Shown: positions 6,522 through 12,223 of the stretch, piece by piece | Layout of the letters: every line of letters begins with the position of its first letter | Numbering within the stretch: position 1 is the stretch's first letter | From: JBJXGC01 sp046154545 | GTDB lineage: Bacteria > Chloroflexota > Dehalococcoidia > Tepidiformales > Tepidiformaceae | Direction: 5' to 3' | DNA: 15,670 nt | Assembly (NCBI GenBank): GCA_046154545.1 | Contig: JBJXGC010000160.1 | Location: 1-15,670, forward strand | Made by a program: the position numbers and the translations under genes | The notes under the pieces: model-generated | Databases searched by the model: none | Seen by the model: only the letters and a program-made list of their open reading frames with translations | What the model was told of the DNA's origin: nothing

Positions 6522-7423
6522 TGCGGCTGCTCATCACATCGACCCTGGTGGCGGCCGTCCTCGGTGGATTGGCCGGCGTCGTGAGCGTCCGAGCGGATGA
6601 AGGCGACACCGCTACGCTCGGCACGGCCACCACCCTGATCGGACAGCAAAGCCTCCTGGTGCTGGAGGTCTCCGCCCCGGCCGGATCGACCGTCGAGGTT
6701 GACCCGGCGGCTCCCTCCTGGAACGGCGTCGAAGTCGTCCGTGTCGCGAACACCAGTGAGCGCCCCGGTGGTTCCGGGATCATCCATCGGCTTGAGCTGA
6801 CCGTCGCGCCGTTTCGGCCGGGAGCGGGTACCTTCGCACCGGCTGTGAACGTTGTAGATGGGGCCGGCGTCACGCCCCGCCTGCTCCCGCCGGTCAGCTG
6901 GACGGTGGTGGCCACCGTGAACGACGGTGAGCGGCTCGAACTCTCGCCGCTGCCACCCCCCGCCGCCATCGACGGCGCCGAGTCCGCCCTGCTGCGCCCC
7001 GCCATCGCCGCTGGCGCCCTGGCCGGCGTCCTCGTCCTGGCAGCGGGCGTTGTCGTGGCCGTCCGCTGGCTCGCCGGGCGGCCTCAGCCGGTCCCGGAGA
7101 TGGCGCTCGTACCGCTCCTCACGCCTGACCTCGCGGCCGCCGAGTCGCTCCTCGGCCACGACCCCGTAGCCGCCTACCGGGCGCTCGCGCTGACGGTAAG
7201 AAGCGAGATCAGTAAACGCTACGGCCTGCCCGCGACGGCGCTGACCACCTCCGAACTGCAGTCGAGGATGGAACTCCAGGGGATCGAGCGCTGGAACGCC
7301 CGGCTCGTCGCGGGTCTCCTGACGGAGTGCGACGCGGTCGTCTTCGCGGGGTACCGGCCGGCTGCGGAGCGCCGCGCGGCAGACCTGAACATGGCCCGGG
7401 AAATCGTCGAGGGGGCCGGCTGA
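6521..7423 (+). CDS. BatD-like membrane-anchored protein (short form)
   Basis: 300 residues. Signal peptide 1-25 (LLITSTLVAAVLGGLAGVV, probable cleavage after VRA), an extracytoplasmic beta-rich region about 30-135, one transmembrane segment about 160-184, and a cytoplasmic C-terminal helical domain (about 200-298) including YRALALTVRSEISKRYG and LLTECDAVVFAGYRP. This layout, and its place between DUF58 and the BatA-like gene, matches BatD or DUF4381-type proteins of MoxR/Bat operons. Typical BatD is nearly twice as long, so only a reduced extracellular portion is present. It overlaps both neighbours by 1 nt, indicating translational coupling. The family name rests partly on position and is less certain than for the VWA genes. 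Confidence 0.7.
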   Translation: MRLLITSTLVAAVLGGLAGVVSVRADEGDTATLGTATTLIGQQSLLVLEVSAPAGSTVEVDPAAPSWNGVEVVRVANTSERPGGSGIIHRLELTVAPFRPGAGTFAPAVNVVDGAGVTPRLLPPVSWTVVATVNDGERLELSPLPPPAAIDGAESALLRPAIAAGALAGVLVLAAGVVVAVRWLAGRPQPVPEMALVPLLTPDLAAAESLLGHDPVAAYRALALTVRSEISKRYGLPATALTTSELQSRMELQGIERWNARLVAGLLTECDAVVFAGYRPAAERRAADLNMAREIVEGAG

Positions 7424-8364
7424 TGGACTTCGCCCGGCCCGCTGCCCTGCTCCTCGCCGCCATCGGCCTGCCCCTGGCGTTCGTGGTCTTGCGGCGCCGC
7501 GGACGCGGCCTCGCTCTCCCGGCGGCGGGGGCGCCCGGTCTCGCCGCGGCGACGGTGAGGCTGCGGCTGGCGCGGGTGCTGCCGCTTCTTCGCCCGCTGG
7601 TCATCGTCCTCCTGGCGGTGGCTGTCGCCGGTCCGCGCATCGGTGACGCGAACGCCATCGTCAGGGCGGAAGGGATCGACATCGCCCTCTCGCTCGACAT
7701 CTCCAGCAGCATGACCGCCTCAAACCTCGGCGCGGAGAAGACGCGTTTCGACGCCGCAAAGGACGTGATCCGCGATTTCATCAAGGGCGAAAAAGACGAC
7801 CGGATCGGGTTCGTGGTCTTCGCCCGCGATGCGCTCGCCGTTTCGCCGCCCACACTCGACTACGCCGCGCTCGATGAGATCGTCAAGGACACCGAGACGG
7901 GCATCATGCCTGACGGGACTGGCATAGGCGTGGGGCTCGCCACGGCCCTCATCATGCTCCGCGATTCCACGGCCGCGACCCGGATCGTCATCCTGCTGAC
8001 AGACGGCGAACACAACACGACCTCGATCACCCCGGAAGAGGCCGCCGACCTGGCTACGTCGCTGAAGATCAAGGTCTACACGATCGGCCTCGTCGATGGC
8101 CCTCGCGGGTCGGCGAGCGGTGTCGATGACGAGCGGCTGACGAACATCGCCGAGCGCACCGGCGGCCGCTACTTCAGCGCCGGCGACCCGGAGTCGCTCG
8201 CTGAGGTCTACCGGGAGATCGGCCGGTTGGAGAAGAGCGGCGTTGGCCGCGACCGTTTCGAACAGTTCACTGAGCTTGTGCCCTGGTTCGCGGTCCCCGC
8301 GGCACTCATCCTCCTGCTCGAACTGGTCCTCGGGGCGACATGGCTTCGGAGGGCGGGACGATGA
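7423..8364 (+). CDS. batA: BatA-like VWA-domain membrane protein
   Basis: 313 residues. Transmembrane segments lie about 8-23 and 53-72, then a VWA domain with a complete MIDAS: DISSS (D92, S94, S96), T166 in PDGTG and D194 in LLTDGEHN. A last transmembrane helix lies about 288-306 (VPAALILLLELVLGATW). This is the standard BatA topology, with the VWA domain between membrane segments. Bat proteins were first linked to aerotolerance in Bacteroides; their molecular role is unsettled. The start ATG shares one base with the upstream TGA, and the stop lies within an ATGA overlap with the next gene. The upstream extension to 7327 overlaps the BatD-like gene and is not used. Confidence 0.9.
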   Translation: MDFARPAALLLAAIGLPLAFVVLRRRGRGLALPAAGAPGLAAATVRLRLARVLPLLRPLVIVLLAVAVAGPRIGDANAIVRAEGIDIALSLDISSSMTASNLGAEKTRFDAAKDVIRDFIKGEKDDRIGFVVFARDALAVSPPTLDYAALDEIVKDTETGIMPDGTGIGVGLATALIMLRDSTAATRIVILLTDGEHNTTSITPEEAADLATSLKIKVYTIGLVDGPRGSASGVDDERLTNIAERTGGRYFSAGDPESLAEVYREIGRLEKSGVGRDRFEQFTELVPWFAVPAALILLLELVLGATWLRRAGR

Positions 8365-10166
8365 CCTTCGCCCAGCCCTGGCTGCTCCTCCTGCTGATCG
8401 CCGTGCCCGTCGCCCTCGTCTGGTGGTGGCGCGGAGCGCGGGCGGGCCGCCGCCTTGTCTCGCTCATCTCCCGTGAGCGCGCGAGTGGCCCCCGCTACGC
8501 CGTCGCCGGGCTCTTCGCCCTGAGCGCCGCGGCCGCGATCGTCGCTGCCGCTCAGCCGCGCTGGGGCACGCGCGAGTCCTTCATCCCGCGCGAGGGCGCC
8601 CAGCTCATCATCGTCCTCGACGTCTCCCGCAGCATGGCCGTCGATGATGTGAAGCCGGTGCGCCTGGAGGCCGCCAAGGCGGCGATCACCACGACGCTCA
8701 AACGGCTGGGCGGCGACCGCGTCGGCCTGGTTATCTTCGCGGGCGACGCTCGCTTGCGGTTTCCCCTGACCACCGACTTCGCCGCCGCCACCCAGGTGAT
8801 CCAGTCGCTTGAAACCGGCGGCATCCTCGTCGAAGGCGGCACGAGCGCGGCCCTCGGGCTCGACGTCGCCCTCTCCGCGTTCGACGACACGGTGGACGCG
8901 GGCCGGATGATCCTGCTCATCACGGACGGCGACGACCTTGGCGCCGACCCCGCGGCGGTCGCCACGCGCGTCAAAGATTCTGGCGTCGATCTCCTGGTGG
9001 CCGGGGCTGGGCACCCCGAGGGAGGCACGGTCAAAGTCCTCGACACGAAGACCCGGAAACTCGTCGATAAGCTCGACGCGGGCGGTGCGCCCATCGTCTC
9101 GCGGCTGAACGAAGGCTTTTTGCGCGCTCTCGCCGCGGCCGCCGGGGGTCGCTATATCGGCGCCGACCTTGGCGCCCTCCCCGGCGCGGTCGATGGCCGC
9201 ATCGCCACACTCAAGCGGGCCCGGTTCGAACGCCAGTCGGCAAGCCTCCCGGTAGAACGATATAGCTGGTTCGCCGCTGCCTCACTGGGTTTCCTCGTTC
9301 TTGCGACGGTGGTCGAACGGATGCCCCGGGCTGGCGGGCGCCCGGCGGCCCTCGGCGGATTGGCAGCGGCGATGCTCCTGGTCGTTGGCTGCGCGACCAG
9401 GGGGTATGACCTGAACGAGGAGGGCCGGGCTGCCTTCGCGGGCGAGGACTTCAAGCGGGCGGCCGAACTCTTCGTTGAAGCGCAGGCCGAACAGCCTGAC
9501 AACCCCGGGATTAGTCTCAACCTCGCCGCTGCCCTCGCCGCTGACGGCCGGTACGAGGAGGCGAGCCTGGCGGCGCGGCGGGCCCTGAATTCGCCCGCCG
9601 CCGGCACGCGCGCCCGCGCCCACGCCAGCATAGGGCATCATCGCTTCGCCCTCGAAGACTACGCGGGCGCGCTCGACGCGTTCCGCCAGGCGCTGCTCGA
9701 AGATCCGCGCGACCAGGCGAGCCGCCACGACTACGAGGTGGTCCTCCGCATTCTTACGCCGCCCGAAGCCCCCGAGGAGCAGCAGCCTCCGCCACCACCC
9801 CCTGGTCAGGATGGCGAGACGCCCACGCCGGGCGCTGGGGGGCCGGAACCACCGTCTCCTGGCGCCGGCACCCCGGCTGTGGGGCCAACTGGCACGCCGG
9901 CTCCGGGTCAGGGTACGCCCGCCCCGGGCCAGGGTACGCCGGCCCCCGGCGGCACCCCGGCATCTGGCGAACCGCCGCTCACCCCGGAGCGGATCGACCA
10001 GGCGCTCACTGCCCTCGATGCCCAGATCGCCGCGCTCATCGACGAAGCCGGCGAAGAGCCGACGGCGACGGAGGCGCTGCGCATCCTCGAACTGCTCGCC
10101 GAACGCGCCCGGCTCGCCGCCCAGCGTGACGCACTCGCCGGAGGCGGCGACCCGAACGACTATTGA
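8361..10166 (+). CDS. batB: BatB-BatC fusion: VWA domain plus TPR domain
   Basis: 601 residues. The BatB part (1-320) has transmembrane segments about 6-23 and 47-65, a VWA domain with MIDAS DVSRS (D87, S89, S91), T161 and D189 in LLITDGDDL, and a hydrophobic segment about 303-318. The BatC-like part follows without a stop. Residues 321-344 read like a lipoprotein signal (MPRAGGRP, a hydrophobic run, lipobox VVGC with C344), then three TPR-like repeats (about 350-382, 383-412, 419-451), a Pro/Gly/Thr-rich linker (about 467-540) and a C-terminal helical tail ending GGGDPNDY. In many Bat operons BatB and BatC are separate. I chose the ATG at 8361 because it forms an ATGA overlap with batA and has GGAGGG upstream; an in-frame ATG at 8340 would add seven residues. 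Confidence 0.88.
   Translation: MTFAQPWLLLLLIAVPVALVWWWRGARAGRRLVSLISRERASGPRYAVAGLFALSAAAAIVAAAQPRWGTRESFIPREGAQLIIVLDVSRSMAVDDVKPVRLEAAKAAITTTLKRLGGDRVGLVIFAGDARLRFPLTTDFAAATQVIQSLETGGILVEGGTSAALGLDVALSAFDDTVDAGRMILLITDGDDLGADPAAVATRVKDSGVDLLVAGAGHPEGGTVKVLDTKTRKLVDKLDAGGAPIVSRLNEGFLRALAAAAGGRYIGADLGALPGAVDGRIATLKRARFERQSASLPVERYSWFAAASLGFLVLATVVERMPRAGGRPAALGGLAAAMLLVVGCATRGYDLNEEGRAAFAGEDFKRAAELFVEAQAEQPDNPGISLNLAAALAADGRYEEASLAARRALNSPAAGTRARAHASIGHHRFALEDYAGALDAFRQALLEDPRDQASRHDYEVVLRILTPPEAPEEQQPPPPPPGQDGETPTPGAGGPEPPSPGAGTPAVGPTGTPAPGQGTPAPGQGTPAPGGTPASGEPPLTPERIDQALTALDAQIAALIDEAGEEPTATEALRILELLAERARLAAQRDALAGGGDPNDY
9321..9392 (+). other. Internal lipoprotein-signal-like segment within the BatB/C fusion
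   Basis: From the in-frame ATG at 9321 the translation has a short Arg-containing start, a hydrophobic run (AALGGLAAAMLL) and VVGC, with the Cys codon at 9390-9392. This is the n-region, h-region and lipobox layout of a type II signal peptide. It falls exactly at the boundary between the VWA and TPR parts. The sequence before the ATG has no convincing ribosome binding site, so internal initiation is uncertain. The segment may be a leftover of a once-separate batC. Confidence 0.5.
9891..9968 (+). repeat. Tandem 21-bp coding repeat (GTPAPGQ units)
   Basis: Inside the fusion gene, two full GTPAPGQ units (9891-9911, 9912-9932) are followed by GTPAPG and GTPASG (9933-9968). At DNA level the units differ mainly at third codon positions. 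They form the end of a Pro-rich flexible linker between the TPR region and the C-terminal helices. Copy number may vary between strains. Confidence 0.75.
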
Positions 10167-10169
10167 GCC

Positions 10170-10292
10170 CTACTTCTTCACGGGCACGCGGATCGGTTTG
10201 CCGGGCGCACCGCCCGGCGAAGGGCGGCCACCCCTGGTCGGCAGGCCGGGCCGGGCGGGCTGCCCGGGTTTGGGTTTGGGTTGCTTCGCCAC
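10170..10292 (-). CDS. Small Pro/Lys/Gly-rich protein, 40 residues
   Basis: The GTG start at 10290-10292 has AAGGAG 6 nt upstream, a near-ideal ribosome binding site, and the frame runs 40 codons to TAG. The product starts VAKQPKPKPGQPARPG and ends in RVPVKK; it is basic and rich in Pro, Gly, Lys and Arg, with no hydrophobic segment. It is convergent with the Bat operon, with only 3 nt between the two stops. I recognise no family; such sequences are probably disordered and could bind nucleic acid or another protein. Support is the ribosome binding site and protein-like composition. A possible TACAAT -10 (10414-10419) lies about 120 nt upstream on the same strand. Confidence 0.5.
   Translation of the reverse strand: MAKQPKPKPGQPARPGLPTRGGRPSPGGAPGKPIRVPVKK
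10197..10221. terminator. GC-rich inverted repeat 31 nt past the Bat operon (candidate terminator)
   Basis: Arms GCCGGGCG (10200-10207) and CGCCCGGC (10211-10218) surround a 3-nt loop. The stem extends by three more pairs, one of them G-T (10197-10199 with 10219-10221). No T-run follows on the plus strand, so it is not a textbook intrinsic terminator. It lies inside the small minus-strand gene, where it encodes part of the GGAPGK segment. Confidence 0.4.
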
Positions 10293-10413
10293 GTTGGGCT
10301 CCTTGTTGAACTGGTGCCCGCCGCCGGATCAGCGAAACGGGCCGTTTGAACATCGTGGGGGTCGGGGCGCTCTTAGCTTGCCATCAACGCACTCTCGTCC
10401 ATCGCTCCTGCTC

Positions 10414-10419
10414 ATTGTA
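10414..10419 (-). promoter_or_regulatory. Possible -10 box for the small protein gene (TACAAT)
   Basis: TACAAT on the minus strand matches TATAAT at 5 of 6 positions, but no -35 is recognisable at 16-18 bp. It is one of few AT-rich hexamers in the 208-bp stretch between the small gene and the CtaG-like gene, which otherwise holds nothing I can identify. Confidence 0.2.
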
Positions 10420-10500
10420 TGACAGCCGCCTCTTCGCCGACGCATGGACGGGGCCGATCGGGCCGCGCCGCAGTGCTATCCTCAGCCGCGAGGCGTGCAC

Positions 10501-11412
10501 GTGACTGAAGAAGGCCCGAACCTGGCCGAGGCGCTCAGCCACTTTCCCCTGGATTTTGCCTGGTTGGCCGTATTGGGACTGGCCTCGGGGCTCTACGTCC
10601 GTGCGTTCCGGCGAGTTCCGCGGGGTGCCGCGCAGCCAGGGCACCCAACCTGGAAGCTCCTGGCCTTCCATGGCGGGTTGTTCACCGTTGCGCTCGCGGT
10701 CTCCTCACCGATCGAGTACTACGGGAATGCGCTGCTCTGGATGAATTTCCTCGGCTTCCTGATCCTCACCATGGTGGCCGCGCCCCTCATCCTCCTCGGC
10801 TCTCCGCTCACGCTCGCCTTCCGCGTGGCCGGTCCGGCGGGACGCAGCCGTCTCCGCCGGCTGTACCGCGGCCGGCTCCTCACGGTTGCGACGTTTCCCG
10901 TGGTCTCCTGGCTCGCGTTCGCGGTCGTCACCTACGCCTGGCAGTTCACATCGCTGACGGACGAGGCCGCGGCAAACGGCTTCGTCCGCGACCTGCAGCA
11001 GGTGACCCTCTTGCTCGTGGCGCTCTGCTTCTGGACGCCGGCGCTCGCCACTGACCCGCTCCGCTGGCGGCTACCTCACCCCTTGCGTGCCCTCTACGTC
11101 TTCGTCGAAATGACCCACAAGGGCCTCTTTGGCGGCATGTTCCTGAGCATGCAGCAGCCGTTCCACCCCGGGTTCGCCGGAGGGCTGCCCACCTGGGCAG
11201 GCCTCAGCCCGATCGACGACCAGCGCCTCGGCATCCTCATCCTCTGGCTCGGGGGCAACCTGATCTTCGTCCTCGCCTTTGCGGGCATCATTGTGCGGTG
11301 GGTGCAGTACGAGAAGCGGAATGCGCACCGCACGGACTGGCACCTCGCCCTCAAGCGGCGGGCGGCTGTCCGCCGCCGGGCGGCCCTGGACGAGGTCTTC
11401 CGCCGGGCGTGA
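10501..11412 (+). CDS. CtaG-like (caa3-type) cytochrome c oxidase assembly family membrane protein
   Basis: 303 residues with about seven transmembrane helices (roughly 18-35, 53-70, 78-100, 128-148, 165-183, 196-216, 242-266). Layout and several blocks match the caa3_CtaG family: SPIEYYGNALL, VAAPLILLGSPLTLAFR, LLLVALCFWTPALATDPLRWRL and LSPIDDQRLGILILWLGGNL. The family is tied to assembly of heme-copper oxidases. However, the histidines normally in the two helical blocks (HMxQH-type, WHLP-type and LEH-type positions) are here N82, F86, Q148 and Q167, so metal binding at that site seems lost. I chose the GTG at 10501 because GAGG lies 7 nt upstream; an ATG at 10444 has no ribosome binding site and adds 19 non-conserved residues. 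No oxidase genes are adjacent. Confidence 0.72.
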   Translation: MTEEGPNLAEALSHFPLDFAWLAVLGLASGLYVRAFRRVPRGAAQPGHPTWKLLAFHGGLFTVALAVSSPIEYYGNALLWMNFLGFLILTMVAAPLILLGSPLTLAFRVAGPAGRSRLRRLYRGRLLTVATFPVVSWLAFAVVTYAWQFTSLTDEAAANGFVRDLQQVTLLLVALCFWTPALATDPLRWRLPHPLRALYVFVEMTHKGLFGGMFLSMQQPFHPGFAGGLPTWAGLSPIDDQRLGILILWLGGNLIFVLAFAGIIVRWVQYEKRNAHRTDWHLALKRRAAVRRRAALDEVFRRA

Positions 11413-11451
11413 GTCGTCTGCGAATCTTGTATCCCACCGTCTGAAAGCGCA

Positions 11452-11468
11452 CGCGGCAAGGTGCCGCG
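11452..11468. terminator. Inverted repeat between convergent genes (candidate terminator)
   Basis: Arms CGCGGCA and TGCCGCG are separated by AGG, a perfect 7-bp stem in the 66-bp gap between the CtaG-like gene and the convergent toxin gene. It could end transcription from both sides. No T-run is present, so confidence is low. Confidence 0.35.
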
Positions 11469-11478
11469 GCCGTCGGGT

Positions 11479-11844
11479 TTAGCCTCCGGGCCAACTGGAA
11501 AGGAACCAGATCTGATCCCGCCGTTCGAGCGGAGGCGCCTGGTCAAATAATGAAGCGAGTGCCTGAATGCGGTGGGACAGAGAGAGGCGTTGGTCGGCGA
11601 TCACGATCCCTGCGTGATGCCGCCCGCCACCGACGAATTGCCAATGCAGCCTGACGAAATCGCCCTGGTTCGCCGTCACGAGGACACGCCCGTCACCAGA
11701 CGCAAATTGGAGCTGCTCCTCGTCAGTGGCCCGCTCCATCTCTGCAGCGATCGAAGTAAGGCAGTCGAAGCCGCGTCGGCGGAGCGCCTGGAGCAGCTGC
11801 CCGTCAGCTGAGTCGTGGTCGAAGTAAAGCGACTTCTCGTTCAA
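11479..11844 (-). CDS. DUF5615-type PIN-like toxin
   Basis: 121 residues from a TTG start at 11842-11844. No ATG or GTG is available before the first beta strand (LYFDHD), which carries the first acidic residue. Features of the DUF5615 PIN-like family are D9 and D11 near the start, LRRRGFDC (21-28), ATDEEQLQFA (39-48; D41, E42) and VLVTANQGDFVRLH (54-67; D62). PIN-like toxins are metal-dependent RNases, and DUF5615 proteins are nearly always paired with a DUF433 antitoxin, as here. The usual TxDxDF motif reads TANQGDF, so one acidic position is replaced. The start lies 41 nt inside the antitoxin gene, implying coupled, weaker translation. Confidence 0.78.
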   Translation of the reverse strand: MNEKSLYFDHDSADGQLLQALRRRGFDCLTSIAAEMERATDEEQLQFASGDGRVLVTANQGDFVRLHWQFVGGGRHHAGIVIADQRLSLSHRIQALASLFDQAPPLERRDQIWFLSSWPGG

Positions 11845-12187
11845 GGTCAGTAATCCGGCGCTCCCGCTCGGCGTTTTCCAGGTGAGGAGCGTTGGATAGG
11901 TTCCTCAGGTGTTCGGCCTCCGCCTCTTTTCCGTAGATGTCGTCTTCGAGGATTCGGCGATCGACTTCCTCGCGGTTGGCGAAGTAATAGGCCAGCGCGG
12001 CGTGCACCTGCGCAAGGTCGAGGTGCGTGTACACCCTATCGACCACATCCTCGGCGCTGTACCCCTGCTGCCAGAGCATGGCGATGCTTGCGACTGGCAT
12101 GCGCGTCCCGGCGATCCGCGGACGACCGCCGACTACGCCCGGAGTGCGCTCGATCAAGGTTCCGATTTCAACAGTCGCCGAAGTCAC
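11804..12187 (-). CDS. DUF433 antitoxin
   Basis: 127 residues from a GTG start. The N-terminal ~75 residues are a clear DUF433 domain: PGVVGGRPRIAGTRMPVASI (16-35), QQGYSAEDVVDRV (40-52) and LDLAQVHAALAYYFANREEVD (57-76). It should bind DNA through its helix-turn-helix part and neutralise the toxin. A C-terminal extension (about 88-127), ending in heptad-like ERERRITDLEREVALLRPRL, could be the toxin-binding or coiled-coil region; many DUF433 proteins are shorter. It begins 30 nt after the mutase stop. TACACT 7 nt before the GTG and no ribosome binding site suggest its own leaderless promoter. Confidence 0.88.
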   Translation of the reverse strand: MTSATVEIGTLIERTPGVVGGRPRIAGTRMPVASIAMLWQQGYSAEDVVDRVYTHLDLAQVHAALAYYFANREEVDRRILEDDIYGKEAEAEHLRNLSNAPHLENAERERRITDLEREVALLRPRLS

Positions 12188-12194
12188 AACTTGT

Positions 12195-12200
12195 AGTGTA
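12195..12200 (-). promoter_or_regulatory. Putative -10 box of the toxin-antitoxin pair (TACACT)
   Basis: TACACT on the minus strand is followed after 7 nt by the GTG of the DUF433 gene, with no ribosome binding site between. This is the TANNNT leaderless pattern also seen at moaD and yajQ. It overlaps the outer arm of the inverted repeat at 12196-12223. Confidence 0.45.
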
Positions 12201-12223
12201 CACGACGGCGGAGCCGTCTACAC
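12196..12223. promoter_or_regulatory. Inverted repeat between mutase and antitoxin genes (operator or terminator)
   Basis: Inner arms GACGGC (12204-12209) and GCCGTC (12213-12218) flank GGA. Outer arms GTGTA (12196-12200) and TACAC (12219-12223) pair as well, with a 3-nt CAC bulge in one arm. The repeat spans the mutase stop codon and overlaps the putative -10 of the antitoxin. Antitoxins commonly repress their own promoter through such a palindrome. A role as mutase terminator is also possible, though no T-run follows. Confidence 0.5.

Noticed and set aside
10444..10500. ATG start for the CtaG-like gene at 10444
   Set aside because: No ribosome binding site, and the added residues are not membrane-protein-like; the GTG at 10501 has GAGG at proper distance.
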